Assembly (NCBI RefSeq): GCF_013393345.1
Contig: NZ_QJRF01000070.1
Coordinates: forward strand, 237,577-301,576
Reading direction: 5' to 3'
Source: Pseudomonas taiwanensis
Lineage (GTDB): Bacteria > Pseudomonadota > Gammaproteobacteria > Pseudomonadales > Pseudomonadaceae
DNA length: 64,000 nucleotides
The position numbers were made by a program, and so were the translations under genes. Positions within the stretch are counted from its first letter, which is position 1; each line of letters opens with the position of its first letter. This document shows, in pieces, positions 1-9,071 of this stretch. Below the pieces are notes generated by a model. The model searched no databases and was not told the DNA's origin. It saw nothing but the letters and a program-made list of their open reading frames with translations.

Positions 1-866
1 AAGGTTTTACCCCCGCCTTCCAGACCCGCCTGGTCAGCCCTGACGGCCAGCCCGTGCGCAGTTTCAGCGAAGTACAGATTCCGGTCGACGGCGCGCTGGA
101 TGATGCCGACATCATCGTCATACCGACGTTCTGGGGCGACTTTGACGTCCTGCTGGCCCGTTATCCACAGGTGTGCGAGTGGCTGCGCGCGCGTCACGCC
201 GCCGGCAGCGCCATCTGCGGCGAAGCGTACGGGGTGTTCTGGATGGCCCAGGCCGGACTTCTGGACGGCAAGGAAGCGACGACCTACTGGCGCTTCTTCG
301 GCGAGTTCGCCGAACGCTTCCCCAAGGTATTGCTGAACCAGGACAAGCACCTTTCCGACGCCGACAACCTCTACTGTGCCGGCGGCGTGACCTCGGCCTG
401 CGACCTCTACATCTACCTGATCGAGCGTTTCTGCGGTGCCAGCATCGCCCAGGCGGTTGCCCGCGACATCCTCTATGAAGTGCAACGCAGCTATACGCCG
501 GGCCGCATCGGTTTCGGCGGGCAAAAGCTGCACCACGATGTGACCATCCTGCAGATCCAGCAATGGCTGGAAGACCACTTCGCCGACAAGTTCCGCTTCG
601 AGGACGTGGCCCGCGACCACGGTATGAGCATCCGCAATTTCATGCGGCGGTTCCAGGCAGCCACCGGCGACAAGCCCCTGCACTACCTGCAAAGGTTGCG
701 CATCGAAACGGCGAAGGGACTGCTCTCCGGTACGCGCAAGAGCATCAAGACCATCAGTTACGAGGTGGGCTATGACGACGCAAGTTTCTTCGCGCGCCTG
801 TTCCGTCAGCACACCCAGCTTTCGCCGAATCAATACCGGCACCAGTACCAGCAGAAAGGTGAATGA
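1..866 (+). CDS. GlxA-family transcriptional regulator, 5' end outside window
   Basis: The reading frame is open back to base 3, so the true start lies upstream of the window. The visible N-terminal part is a DJ-1/PfpI-like (amidotransferase-fold) domain with the nucleophile-elbow-like stretch AICGEAYGVFWMAQAG and a following GLLDGKEATTYW typical of GlxA regulators. The last ~100 residues are an AraC-type double helix-turn-helix ending in ISYEVGYDDASFFARLFRQ. Such proteins regulate catabolic or amine/amino-acid genes by binding DNA in the cytoplasm; the inducer cannot be told from the sequence. A GAGCCGC/GCGGCTC hairpin (870-889) without a T-run follows the stop. Family assignment is firm, the target is unknown. 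Confidence 0.9.
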   Translation, partial: GFTPAFQTRLVSPDGQPVRSFSEVQIPVDGALDDADIIVIPTFWGDFDVLLARYPQVCEWLRARHAAGSAICGEAYGVFWMAQAGLLDGKEATTYWRFFGEFAERFPKVLLNQDKHLSDADNLYCAGGVTSACDLYIYLIERFCGASIAQAVARDILYEVQRSYTPGRIGFGGQKLHHDVTILQIQQWLEDHFADKFRFEDVARDHGMSIRNFMRRFQAATGDKPLHYLQRLRIETAKGLLSGTRKSIKTISYEVGYDDASFFARLFRQHTQLSPNQYRHQYQQKGE

Positions 867-967
867 GCGGAGCCGCGCACATGCGGCTCGTCACCGGACG
901 CTGCAACCATACCGCTGACGCTAGTTGGCGACCCCGCCTTTTCTGGTATCGCCATCCCAAGGATGGG

Positions 968-995
968 TTGGCCCCATGCCCCATCGCCCTATGAT
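968..995 (+). promoter_or_regulatory. Candidate sigma-70 promoter for the secreted protein gene at 1076
   Basis: TTGGCC (968-973), a 16-base spacer and TATGAT (990-995) form a plausible sigma-70 promoter about 80 bases before the ATG at 1076. Seen by eye only. Confidence 0.45.
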
Positions 996-1075
996 CGAGC
1001 CATGCCCGAACGGGTTGCTTCGAACCCGCGCCGAACCTCGCGCGGGAGGAAAACAACAAGAAAAGGTCCCTCGCC

Positions 1076-2041
1076 ATGCGCCGCTACCTGCTTGCCCTGC
1101 TGGCCGCTCTCAGCCTCACCGCTGTGGCGGACGAAAACTGGAAACCCTTCCCTTACGACCAGGCCGCCTACGACTACTCCGGCGACAAGCTGCGTGAAGC
1201 CTGGCCGCGCCTGACCCGTGGTTTCGGCTCGAACTATCCCTACCCGGATGCCGACTGGGTCGTGACCATGGCCAGCCAGTACCCCAAGGCACTCGAACTG
1301 ACCGTGACCGGAAATACCGGCTTCACGGGCAAGCCAGAAGAAGCCGAAGCCTATGCGGCGAAACTCCAGGATGTCTGGCGCCTGATGTTCCGTGGCGACT
1401 TTGCCCAGGCCAAGAAGCAGGGGCTAGCGCTAGGTGTTGGCGGCCAGGTTCCGGCGATGTTCGCCCAAGTGGTCTACGCCATGTTCCTGGTGCCGGACCA
1501 GACCGAGAAACATCGCCTGCTGGAAGAAGTGATCCGTTACACCGATGAAGCCGGCGATCTGGTCAAGGCAGACGTGGTCGCACAGTTCGGCCGCGCCTAT
1601 GCCAAGGCCCGGCTGGGTGAAGAGTTGCCAGTGCCCGTTGTGCTCAAGCGCGGCTATACCAGCCAGATCCCCGAAGAACTGGATGCGCTGCTGAAGACGC
1701 AGCCTGGCCAACCCTTCGCCCTGGCCCTCTACGGCGGTTACGAAGCCGGCGTGATCCGCAAGGTGGGCAAGCTGGTGGGCAAGATGACCTACGGGGTCAG
1801 CTCGGACAAGATGGAGCAGTTCTTCGCCCGCTCCTTCAAGGCCACCGATGACCTGCCCATTGGCCACTACGAATACGCCAACGCCCTGGAGTACGTATAC
1901 GGCGAAGACGAGGAAGCCAAGGCCCTGGAACACCTGAAAAAGGCTGTGGCGATCAAGCCGATCAACGCAATGGAAGCACTGGAAGTGGCTCACGCGCAGC
2001 GACTGCTGAAACAGCAGGAGCAGAAGCTGGCGCAGAACTGA
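1076..2041 (+). CDS. Secreted protein of unknown function with TPR-like C-terminus
   Basis: I do not recognise a named family. The 321-residue product starts with a clear Sec signal peptide (MRRYLLALLAALSLTAVA, probable cleavage before DENWKP), so it should be periplasmic. Mature sequence is mostly helical; the C-terminal 60 residues (GHYEYANALEYVYGEDEEA then ALEHLKKAVAIKPINAMEAL) look like a TPR-type repeat. No catalytic motif is visible. An A-rich leader with AAAAGG precedes the ATG. It stands alone between the GlxA-type regulator and the convergent zapE, with its own candidate promoter and a strong shared terminator. Confidence 0.8.
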   Translation: MRRYLLALLAALSLTAVADENWKPFPYDQAAYDYSGDKLREAWPRLTRGFGSNYPYPDADWVVTMASQYPKALELTVTGNTGFTGKPEEAEAYAAKLQDVWRLMFRGDFAQAKKQGLALGVGGQVPAMFAQVVYAMFLVPDQTEKHRLLEEVIRYTDEAGDLVKADVVAQFGRAYAKARLGEELPVPVVLKRGYTSQIPEELDALLKTQPGQPFALALYGGYEAGVIRKVGKLVGKMTYGVSSDKMEQFFARSFKATDDLPIGHYEYANALEYVYGEDEEAKALEHLKKAVAIKPINAMEALEVAHAQRLLKQQEQKLAQN

Positions 2042-2055
2042 CGCCAGCGGAAATG

Positions 2056-2084
2056 AAAAAGGCTGCCTTCCGGCAGCCTTTTTT
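2056..2084. terminator. Bidirectional intrinsic terminator between the secreted protein gene and zapE
   Basis: AAAAAGGCTGCC / TTCC / GGCAGCCTTTTTT: a 7-bp GC stem flanked by A and T runs on either side, so it can end transcription on both strands. It lies between two convergent genes. Confidence 0.9.
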
Positions 2085-2094
2085 CATACACACA

Positions 2095-3189
2095 TCAGGG
2101 CTTGTGCGGCCGCGACAGGAACTCGTGGGACTGCATTTCCAGCAGGCGACTCAAGGTGCGCTGGAACTCGAAATTCAACCGGCCGCCGGAGTAGAGATCC
2201 TTCAGCTCCACCTCGGCGGAGATGATGAGCTTCACGTTGCGGTCGTAGAACTCGTCCACCAGGTTGATGAAACGCCGCGCCATGTCGTCCTTGGCCACGC
2301 CCATCTGCTCGACGTTGGCGAGGATCACCGCGTGGAAGATCTTGCCCAGTTCGATGTAGTCGTTCTGGCTGCGCGGACCATCGCAGAGTTCACGGAACTC
2401 GAACCAGGCGACGTCTTCACAGACGCGCACAGCGCGAATTTCACGATTCTCGATCATCAGCGCTTCGTTTTCCTGCGCCATGGTGCAGTCGGGCAGCAGG
2501 CTCTTGAAGCTGCGGCTCAGGCTGGCCTCGGCCTCGGCGTCCAGCGGGAAGTGGAACAGTTCAGCCTGCTCCAGGGCACGCAGACGGTAGTCCACGCCGC
2601 TGTCGACGTTGACGATATCGGTGTGCTCCTTCAGCAACGCAATGGCGGGCAGGAAACGCGCGCGCTGCAGGCCATCCTTGTAGAGGCCGTCAGGCACGAT
2701 GTTCGAGGTGGCCACCAGACAGACGCCGTTCTTGAACAGCTCTTCGAGGAGCGTGGCCAGGATCATGGCGTCGGTGATATCGGAGACGAAGAATTCGTCG
2801 AAGCAGATCACCCGGGCCTCGTCGGCAAAACGCTTGCCGATGATGGTCAGCGGGTTCTTCTCGCCCTTGAGGGTTTTCATCTCCTCATGGACGCGCTTCA
2901 TGAAGCGGTGGAAGTGGGTACGCATCTTCTGCTTGAACGGCAACGCGTCGTAGAAGGTATCCACCAGGTAGGTCTTGCCGCGACCTACGCCACCCCAGAA
3001 GTACAGGCCCTTTACCGGACCCTGGCGCTTCTTGCCGAACAGGCTGCCCAGCAGGCCGGGCTTGCTGCGGTCGTCGGCGATCAGGTCGTCATACAGCCGC
3101 TGCAAATGGCGAACGGCGGTTTCCTGCGCGGCATCGTGGAAGAAATCCGGCCGCTTGAGATCGGACTGGTAGCGCTCGAGGGGGGTCAT
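2095..3189 (-). CDS. zapE: Cell division protein ZapE (AFG1-type ATPase)
   Basis: Cytoplasmic P-loop ATPase of the AFG1/ZapE family, which in E. coli associates with the Z-ring and influences FtsZ bundling. Walker A is GGVGRGKT (about residues 66-73) and Walker B VICFDEF (about 127-133), followed by the sensor-like SDITDAM and CLVATSNIVPDGLY. Length 364 residues from the chosen start, as usual for the family. I chose MTPLERY (ATG at 3189) over an in-frame TTG four codons upstream because MTPLERY is the conserved family N-terminus. It lies downstream of trpS on the same strand, separated by a terminator, and converges with the secreted-protein gene. Confidence 0.95.
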   Translation of the reverse strand: MTPLERYQSDLKRPDFFHDAAQETAVRHLQRLYDDLIADDRSKPGLLGSLFGKKRQGPVKGLYFWGGVGRGKTYLVDTFYDALPFKQKMRTHFHRFMKRVHEEMKTLKGEKNPLTIIGKRFADEARVICFDEFFVSDITDAMILATLLEELFKNGVCLVATSNIVPDGLYKDGLQRARFLPAIALLKEHTDIVNVDSGVDYRLRALEQAELFHFPLDAEAEASLSRSFKSLLPDCTMAQENEALMIENREIRAVRVCEDVAWFEFRELCDGPRSQNDYIELGKIFHAVILANVEQMGVAKDDMARRFINLVDEFYDRNVKLIISAEVELKDLYSGGRLNFEFQRTLSRLLEMQSHEFLSRPHKP

Positions 3190-3207
3190 GATCGATAGCA
3201 AGGCAAC

Positions 3208-3243
3208 GAAAAACGGGGCAGGTACTTTAGAGTACTGCCCCGT
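3208..3243 (-). terminator. Intrinsic terminator downstream of trpS
   Basis: On the minus strand a near-perfect hairpin (arms ACGGGGCAGTACT and AGTACCTGCCCCGT, one bulged base) is followed by TTTTT. It lies between the trpS stop and the zapE start, so zapE probably has its own promoter or depends on readthrough. Confidence 0.85.
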
Positions 3244-3285
3244 GGATTGGCAATTGGCCGGGAGAACCGGCCGCTGGAAAGACTG

Positions 3286-4632
3286 TTATTCCTGGGGTGC
3301 GAGGGCCGCGTATAGACGCTGGATGGCAGCATCGCGAGCGGCAGCGTCGGCAAAGGCCGGGCTGGACGCAACCTGCTCATCATCCAGCCAGATACCGAAT
3401 ACGTCACCTTCTACGCGCAGGTCCAGCTCATCGCCCGACTGCAGGCGCTTGCTGACCTGGCCGGCAGCCTTGCCATCGGCAAAGGAACGCGAGAGCAGCA
3501 ATTGCTCGCCATCGACGTCCAGCAGGCGGAAGCGGAAGCTGCCGTCTTCATCGCGGAAGCTGACGAAGCGGGCGGCCTTGGCGGCTTTCTTCTTGGTATC
3601 GCTGCCTGTCTGCACATTGGTGCGGAACGAGCGCAGGCCCACCGCTTCGCGCAGCTCGTTGAGGAACGGCGTGGCGATCTTGCGAGCCTTGGCAGCGCCA
3701 GCGAGAAGGATGTCTTCCAGGTCGGAGGGACGCTCGATCAGCGCGTAATAGCGCTCGCGCGCCTCGCCCAATTCGTTGTCCAGCAGTTGGAACAGACGCT
3801 GCTTGGCTTCGCCCCAGGCGAGACCCGCCAGAAGGTCAGCGCGGAACTCGGCCAGTTGCGCCGGTGTGGAGAAGGCCTGGTAAAGGGTGAACAGGTGGGA
3901 GTTGTCCGGGTCCTTCGGCTCACCAGGCGCGCGGGAGTCGGTGACGATGCGCGCGATGGCATCCTTCAGCTGCTTGGCACTGCCGAACAGCGGGATGGTG
4001 TTGTCGTAGCTCTTGGACATCTTGCGGCCGTCGAGGCCGGGCAAGGTCGCCACTTCTTCCTCGATCACCGCTTCGGGCAGAGTGAAGAACTCGCGACCAG
4101 CGCCGAACAGGTGGTTGAAGCGCTGGCCGATGTCACGGGCCATCTCCACGTGCTGGATCTGGTCACGGCCGACCGGCACCTTGTGCGCGTTGAACATCAG
4201 GATGTCGGCGGCCATCAGCACCGGGTAGCTGTACAGGCCCATGGTGACGCCTGCGTCCGGGTCTTCGCCGTTTTCCAGGTTCTTGTCCACGGACGCCTTG
4301 TAGGCGTGGGCGCGGTTCAGCAGCCCTTTGGCGCTGACACAGGTGAGCAACCAGGTGAGTTCGGGAATTTCGGGAATGTCGGACTGGCGGTAGAAGGTCG
4401 CCTTGTCAGTATCCAGGCCACACGCCAGCCAGGTGGCGGCGATCTCGAGGCGCGAACGCTGGATGCGCGCCGGGTCGTCGCACTTGATCAGCGCGTGGTA
4501 GTCGGCCAGGAAGTAGAAAGAATCGACGTCGCTGGCACGGCTGGCAACGATGGCCGGGCGGATGGCGCCTGCGTAGTTGCCGAGGTGCGGCGTGCCGGTA
4601 GTGGTAATGCCGGTAAGGATACGAGTAGTCAT
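3286..4632 (-). CDS. trpS: Tryptophan--tRNA ligase TrpS
   Basis: Class I aminoacyl-tRNA synthetase that charges tRNA-Trp. The HIGH-like signature is TPHLGN (residues ~14-19) and the KMSKS loop is [10 protein letters not shown] (~202-211). At 448 residues it is about 110 longer than the compact E. coli/Bacillus enzyme; the extra C-terminal segment (from about [11 protein letters not shown] onward) is a separate small beta-rich domain also present in other pseudomonad TrpS proteins as I remember them. The gene begins 29 bases after the upstream alpha/beta hydrolase and probably shares its transcript. Confidence 0.97.
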   Translation of the reverse strand: MTTRILTGITTTGTPHLGNYAGAIRPAIVASRASDVDSFYFLADYHALIKCDDPARIQRSRLEIAATWLACGLDTDKATFYRQSDIPEIPELTWLLTCVSAKGLLNRAHAYKASVDKNLENGEDPDAGVTMGLYSYPVLMAADILMFNAHKVPVGRDQIQHVEMARDIGQRFNHLFGAGREFFTLPEAVIEEEVATLPGLDGRKMSKSYDNTIPLFGSAKQLKDAIARIVTDSRAPGEPKDPDNSHLFTLYQAFSTPAQLAEFRADLLAGLAWGEAKQRLFQLLDNELGEARERYYALIERPSDLEDILLAGAAKARKIATPFLNELREAVGLRSFRTNVQTGSDTKKKAAKAARFVSFRDEDGSFRFRLLDVDGEQLLLSRSFADGKAAGQVSKRLQSGDELDLRVEGDVFGIWLDDEQVASSPAFADAAARDAAIQRLYAALAPQE

Positions 4633-4661
4633 GGTGTTCGCTTGTCGGACTTAATTCGGAA

Positions 4662-5339
4662 TCAGAGGCGCGGCAGGACCAGATCCTTGAGATCGGTCAA
4701 CTTGCCGTGGAAGAAGTGCCCGCATTCTGCCACTTTCAGCAGCTCATGGGGGCGCGCAAGGCCGGCGGACCAATCGTAGACGGCTTGGGGTGCCACGACT
4801 TCGTCGGCATCGGGCTGGATGACCGCCAATTCACCGCCTTCGGGTAACGGGTTGTCCGCCGTCAGACGCATTACGGCCGGGGCGACCATGAACAGACGCG
4901 GCACCGCGATTCCCTGACGCTCCAAGCGACCGGCCAGGCTGGCTGCAACGAAACCCCCAAAGGAAAAACCGAACAGGGTCAGCGACAACTCCGGACGCTG
5001 CGCACGGAACCAGTGGGCCGCGGCTTCCGCGTCATCCACTTCGCCTGTGCCCATGTCATGGCCGCCGGCACTGGCGCCCACGCCGCGATAATTGAAACGC
5101 AAGGTGCTGTAGCCTGCGTCACGGGCGGTGCGCTGCAAGGTGGAAACCACTTTGTTGAGCATGGTGCCGCCTTGCACCGGGTTGGGATGACAGATCAGCG
5201 CCAGGCCCTTGGCCTCAGGCAGATCAAGGTGCAGCGCCTCGAGTTGGCCACAAGGACCATCGAGCAGAAGAGGGTTTTCGCGGATCAACAAGGGAAACTC
5301 CGTGACCCCGTGACGGGTCGACTCGTCTTGGATTAGCAC
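4662..5339 (-). CDS. Alpha/beta hydrolase of the COG2945 type
   Basis: Small cytoplasmic alpha/beta hydrolase, 225 residues. Visible elements are CHPNPVQGGTMLNKVV near residue 50, the nucleophile elbow GFSFGG (Ser ~126), a probable Asp in PDADEVV (~176) and His in CGHFFHG (~208). The natural substrate is unknown for this family. The start is uncertain: the longest frame uses GTG at 5339 with a poor ribosome-binding site, and a TTAACG-16-TATACC promoter-like pair just upstream would leave a very short leader. Upstream of, and probably co-transcribed with, trpS; divergent from zapG. Confidence 0.8.
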   Translation of the reverse strand: MLIQDESTRHGVTEFPLLIRENPLLLDGPCGQLEALHLDLPEAKGLALICHPNPVQGGTMLNKVVSTLQRTARDAGYSTLRFNYRGVGASAGGHDMGTGEVDDAEAAAHWFRAQRPELSLTLFGFSFGGFVAASLAGRLERQGIAVPRLFMVAPAVMRLTADNPLPEGGELAVIQPDADEVVAPQAVYDWSAGLARPHELLKVAECGHFFHGKLTDLKDLVLPRL

Positions 5340-5417
5340 AACAGGGCTTGTGTCGCGGTATACAGCGCGGATTCGAGCCGTTAACGTAAAGCAAAGCCGT
5401 TTATAGAGGAAGGACTC

Positions 5418-5858
5418 GTGGAACAGTCGCTCACCGTCTGGTTGTTACCAGCCTTCGCCCTGCTCGCCGGTATCGGCATCGGTTTCCTGATCGCCCGTCT
5501 GGTGCCCAATGCGGCTCCGAGCCGGACACAGCGTCAGCTGGATGATCTGCAGGAACGCTTCGATACCTACCAGAGCGAGGTGGTCACTCACTTCAACACC
5601 ACCGCCAGCCTGGTGAAAAAGCTCACCCAGAGCTACCAGGAAGTACAAGAGCATCTGTCCGAAGGCGCCAGCCGCCTGGCTCTGGACGAGCTGACTCGCC
5701 AGCGCCTGCTGGCCGCTCTGCACGCTGACGAGGCCGCCAGCCCACGCGAGCGCCTGACCCCACCCAAGAGCAACGAAGCACCCAAGGACTACGCCCCCAA
5801 GGCACCGGACGCACCCGGCACCCTGGACGAGACCTTCGGCCTGAAAGGCAAGTACTGA
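5418..5858 (+). CDS. zapG: ZapG/YhcB (DUF1043) inner-membrane protein
   Basis: 146 residues: one N-terminal transmembrane helix (about residues 7-27, VWLLPAFALLAGIGIGFLIA), then a coiled-coil cytoplasmic region (RTQRQLDDLQERFDTYQSEV) and a low-complexity Pro/Ala/Lys tail. This matches YhcB/ZapG, linked in enterobacteria to the divisome and to envelope and LPS homeostasis. The start is GTG at 5418, supported by the strong ribosome-binding site GAGGAAGGA (5406-5414). It is a single gene followed by a strong terminator. Confidence 0.88.
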   Translation: MEQSLTVWLLPAFALLAGIGIGFLIARLVPNAAPSRTQRQLDDLQERFDTYQSEVVTHFNTTASLVKKLTQSYQEVQEHLSEGASRLALDELTRQRLLAALHADEAASPRERLTPPKSNEAPKDYAPKAPDAPGTLDETFGLKGKY

Positions 5859-5902
5859 TTCCGATCAGGCCGGCCAACCGGCCGGCCGAATCGGAAGACA
5901 AT

Positions 5903-5931
5903 AAAAAGCCCCGCAATCGCGGGGCTTTTTA
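5903..5931. terminator. Bidirectional terminator between zapG and cysNC
   Basis: AAAAAGCCCCGC / AAT-type loop / GCGGGGCTTTTT, symmetric with A and T tracts, between convergent zapG and cysNC. Confidence 0.92.
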
Positions 5932-5943
5932 TTGGGCTGGACC

Positions 5944-7845
5944 TTAGATCGCACCGCGTTTGCGGAGAACCTCGAGCACCAGCTTCACACCTTCTTCCAC
6001 GTTGACGGACTGGGTGTCGATCACCAGATCGGCATTCAGCGGCACATCGTAGGGGAAGGACTCGCCGGGGATGTTGTCCTGGCCAGCTGCGTAGAGGCCT
6101 TGCGGATCACGTTCGCGGCACGCCAGCGGCGACGCCTGCACGTAGACGGTGATCAGGCGATCAGCACCGATCAGCGCCTTGGCCTGCTCGCGACCTTCGG
6201 CATCCGGCGCCACGAAAGCGGCCAGGGTAACCAGGCCGGCTTCGTTGAACTGGCGCGCAACGTGAGCGGCACGACGCCAGTTCTCGGTGCGTCCGGCACG
6301 ATCCTGCGGCAGGCCCTTGTTCAGGTCGTGGCGCAGGTTCTGGCCATCCAGTACGTAAACGGCACGACCCATGTCGAACAGCTTGCGCTCCACGGCATAG
6401 GCCAGGGTGCTCTTGCCCGCGCCGGAGAGGCCGCTGAACAGCACGGTGGCCGGCTGCTGGCCGAAGCGCGAGGCGCGCTCTTCGCGGGAGACGTGGGCCT
6501 GCTTGCCATGGTGGCCATCGACATTACGACCGGCCTGCGGGTCGGCGATGATCATGCCGGCGCCGACAGTGCCATTGGTCAGTCGATCGATGACGATGAA
6601 GGCGCCGGTCGTGCGGTTCTGCTCGTAGCCATCGAGGGCAACGGGGGCATCCAGGCTGACCTTGACCTTGGCGATCTCGTTCAGCTGCAGGCCGCTACCC
6701 GGGGTTTCTTCAAGGGTGTTCACGTCCACTTTGTGCACGATGCTCGGAATGGAACCCGGCACATAGCTGGTCGCACGCTTGATGTCGTATTTCTTGCCCG
6801 GAAGCATGGGCTCCTCGGCCATCCATACCAGCATGGCGTCAAAGCTGTCGGTCACCACCGGACGGTTATCGGCATGCACCAGCATGTCGCCGCGGGACAC
6901 GTCGATCTCGTCTTCCAGGGTCAGGGTAACGGCCTGGCCCGGACCGGCCTGCTCCAGTTCGCCTTCGTAGGTGACGATGGACTTGACCCGGCTGCCCTTG
7001 CCGGACGGCAGGGCTACCACGTCGTCGCCCTTGCGCACGATGCCGCTGGCGAGGGTGCCGGCGAAACCGCGGAAGTTCAGGTTCGGACGGTTCACGTACT
7101 GCACCGGGAAGCGCATATCGGAGACGTTGCGGTCGCCGGCGATTTCCACGGTTTCGAGGATTTCCATCAGCGACTGGCCGGTGTACCAGGGCGAACGCTC
7201 GCTCTTGTTCACCACGTTGTCGCCCTTCAGCGCCGACATCGGCACGAAGTGGATCGAAGTGGGGTTGAGCTTGATGCGTTCAGCGAACTGCAGGTAGTCG
7301 GCCTTGATGCTCTCGAACACACCCTGGTCGAAGTCTTTCAGGTCCATCTTGTTGATGGCGACGACGATGTGCTTGATACCCAGCAAGGATGCGATGTAGC
7401 TGTGCCGGCGGGTCTGGGTCTGCACGCCGTAGCGAGCGTCGACCAGGATGATGGCCAGGTCGCAGGTGGACGCGCCGGTGGCCATGTTGCGGGTGTACTG
7501 CTCATGGCCGGGGGTGTCGGCAATGATGAACTTGCGCTTGGCGGTACTGAAGTAGCGGTACGCCACGTCGATGGTAATGCCTTGCTCGCGCTCGGCCTGC
7601 AAGCCGTCCACCAGCAGCGCCAGGTCGACGTCGTCACCGGTGGTGCCGACCTTCTTCGAGTCGCGGGTGATGGCTTCCAGATGGTCTTCGTAGATCATCT
7701 TGGAGTCGTGCAGCAGGCGCCCGATCAGGGTGCTCTTGCCGTCGTCGACGTTGCCGCAAGTGAGGAAGCGCAGCAGTTCCTTGCGTTCGTGCTGGGCCAG
7801 GTACGCGAGGATGTCCTCGCTGATCAGATCGGATTGATGGCTCAT
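5944..7845 (-). CDS. cysNC: Bifunctional sulfate adenylyltransferase large subunit / APS kinase
   Basis: A 633-residue fusion. The N-terminal part (to about residue 450) is the EF-Tu-like GTPase subunit CysN: P-loop [22 protein letters not shown] and NKMDL are visible. The C-terminal part is APS kinase CysC with its own P-loop GLSGAGKST and [11 protein letters not shown]. Together with CysD it makes APS from sulfate and ATP, driven by GTP hydrolysis, then phosphorylates it to PAPS, in cytoplasmic sulfate assimilation. The CysN-CysC fusion is the normal arrangement in Pseudomonas. Twelve bases separate it from the cysD stop, so they form one operon. Confidence 0.97.
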   Translation of the reverse strand: MSHQSDLISEDILAYLAQHERKELLRFLTCGNVDDGKSTLIGRLLHDSKMIYEDHLEAITRDSKKVGTTGDDVDLALLVDGLQAEREQGITIDVAYRYFSTAKRKFIIADTPGHEQYTRNMATGASTCDLAIILVDARYGVQTQTRRHSYIASLLGIKHIVVAINKMDLKDFDQGVFESIKADYLQFAERIKLNPTSIHFVPMSALKGDNVVNKSERSPWYTGQSLMEILETVEIAGDRNVSDMRFPVQYVNRPNLNFRGFAGTLASGIVRKGDDVVALPSGKGSRVKSIVTYEGELEQAGPGQAVTLTLEDEIDVSRGDMLVHADNRPVVTDSFDAMLVWMAEEPMLPGKKYDIKRATSYVPGSIPSIVHKVDVNTLEETPGSGLQLNEIAKVKVSLDAPVALDGYEQNRTTGAFIVIDRLTNGTVGAGMIIADPQAGRNVDGHHGKQAHVSREERASRFGQQPATVLFSGLSGAGKSTLAYAVERKLFDMGRAVYVLDGQNLRHDLNKGLPQDRAGRTENWRRAAHVARQFNEAGLVTLAAFVAPDAEGREQAKALIGADRLITVYVQASPLACRERDPQGLYAAGQDNIPGESFPYDVPLNADLVIDTQSVNVEEGVKLVLEVLRKRGAI

Positions 7846-7857
7846 GATGCGGAATCC

Positions 7858-8775
7858 TTAGAAATAGCCCTGACGTTTCTTCTCTTCCATCGAGCCGGCG
7901 GCGTCGTGGTCGATGACCCGCCCCTGGCGTTCGGAAGTACGGGTCAGGAGCATTTCCTGGATGATTTCCGGCAACGTGGTCGCCGAGGACTCCACCGCGC
8001 CGGTCAGCGGGTAGCAGCCCAGGGTGCGGAATCGCACCATGCGCTTCTCGATGCGGGCTTTCTCTTCGTCGGAGAGATGCTCGAGGATGCGCTCGTCGTC
8101 GATCATGATCAGCGTGCCGTTCTTCTCGATGACCTCGCGCTCGGCGGCGAAGTACAGCGGGACGATCGGGATCTGTTCCAGATAGATGTATTGCCAGATG
8201 TCCAGCTCGGTCCAGTTGGACAGCGGGAAGACGCGGATCGACTCGCCCTTCTTCACCTTGCCGTTGTAGACGTTCCACAGTTCCGGGCGCTGGTTCTTCG
8301 GGTCCCAGCGGTGCTTGCTGTCGCGGAAGGAATACACGCGCTCCTTGGCGCGGGACTTCTCCTCGTCGCGACGGGCGCCGCCGAAGGCCGCATCGAAGCC
8401 GTACTTGTCGAGCGCCTGCTTGAGGCCCTCGGTCTTCATGACGTCAGTGTGCTTCGCGCTGCCATGGGTGAAGGGGTTGATGCCCTGGGCGACGCCTTCC
8501 GGGTTGACATGGGTGATCAGGTCCAGGCCCATTTCGGCGACCATCTTGTCGCGGAACTGGTACATCTCCTGGAACTTCCACCGGGTGTCGACGTGCATGA
8601 CCGGGAAGGGCAGCTTGCCGGGGAAGAACGCCTTGCGCGCCAGGTGCAGCATGACGGCGGAGTCTTTACCGATGGAATAGAGCATCACCGGGTTGTCGAA
8701 TTCGGCGGCCACTTCACGAATGATGTGGATGCTCTCCGCCTCCAGCTGTTTCAGGTGCGTCAGTTTATCGAGCAT
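7858..8775 (-). CDS. cysD: Sulfate adenylyltransferase small subunit CysD
   Basis: 305 residues, PP-loop ATP pyrophosphatase fold: [18 protein letters not shown] carries the SGKDS-type loop, followed by [11 protein letters not shown]. CysD performs the adenylyl transfer to sulfate in complex with CysN. A GTGAG ribosome-binding site precedes the ATG at 8775. First gene of cysD-cysNC; its leader region holds an AT-rich block that may be the CysB site. Confidence 0.97.
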   Translation of the reverse strand: MLDKLTHLKQLEAESIHIIREVAAEFDNPVMLYSIGKDSAVMLHLARKAFFPGKLPFPVMHVDTRWKFQEMYQFRDKMVAEMGLDLITHVNPEGVAQGINPFTHGSAKHTDVMKTEGLKQALDKYGFDAAFGGARRDEEKSRAKERVYSFRDSKHRWDPKNQRPELWNVYNGKVKKGESIRVFPLSNWTELDIWQYIYLEQIPIVPLYFAAEREVIEKNGTLIMIDDERILEHLSDEEKARIEKRMVRFRTLGCYPLTGAVESSATTLPEIIQEMLLTRTSERQGRVIDHDAAGSMEEKKRQGYF

Positions 8776-8831
8776 GGCTACTCACGAAGGTCTTTCTGAT
8801 ACGACGGCCGGCGGGCCGTGGACGAGCGGGC

Positions 8832-8897
8832 ACTCTATCACAGCGCAAGGCTCTAACTGGGGGACTGGTTATACCGAAAAAATATACTGATATAGCC
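8832..8897 (-). promoter_or_regulatory. Candidate CysB-activated promoter of cysD
   Basis: On the minus strand a TAGAGT -10 (8832-8837) has only a weak -35 (CCAGTT), and directly upstream lies an AT-rich, partly palindromic block (8867-8897; GGCTATA ... TATAACC) in otherwise GC-rich sequence. A poor -35 with an AT-rich activator site just above it is the expected architecture of a LysR-type (CysB) activated sulfur gene. The CysB assignment is inference. Confidence 0.35.
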
Positions 8898-9009
8898 GTA
8901 CGAATTCAGTGTCAGCGAAGCTGCCAGGGCCGCTCCACCTGAGCCACTGCGCAGCCTCGGACGGTGGCTCGGCCAGGAGCACACAGTTCCGGCAAGGCTG
9001 ACTCGCGAC

Positions 9010-9037
9010 TTGTTCCTGCGCAGCGCTGCGCTAGCAT
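9010..9037 (+). promoter_or_regulatory. Candidate promoter of mltB
   Basis: TTGTTC (9010-9015), 16-base spacer, TAGCAT (9032-9037), 35 bases before the mltB start. Confidence 0.45.
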
Positions 9038-9071
9038 AGCCCGCACATTTTCCTGTCCCGAATGACTTCCC

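Noticed and set aside
5932..8799. 955-codon open frame on the plus strand opposite cysD-cysNC
   Set aside because: Antisense shadow of two certain genes in GC-rich codon usage; no family resemblance. The same holds for other long antisense frames, e.g. opposite yhdP, algW and the dpp genes.
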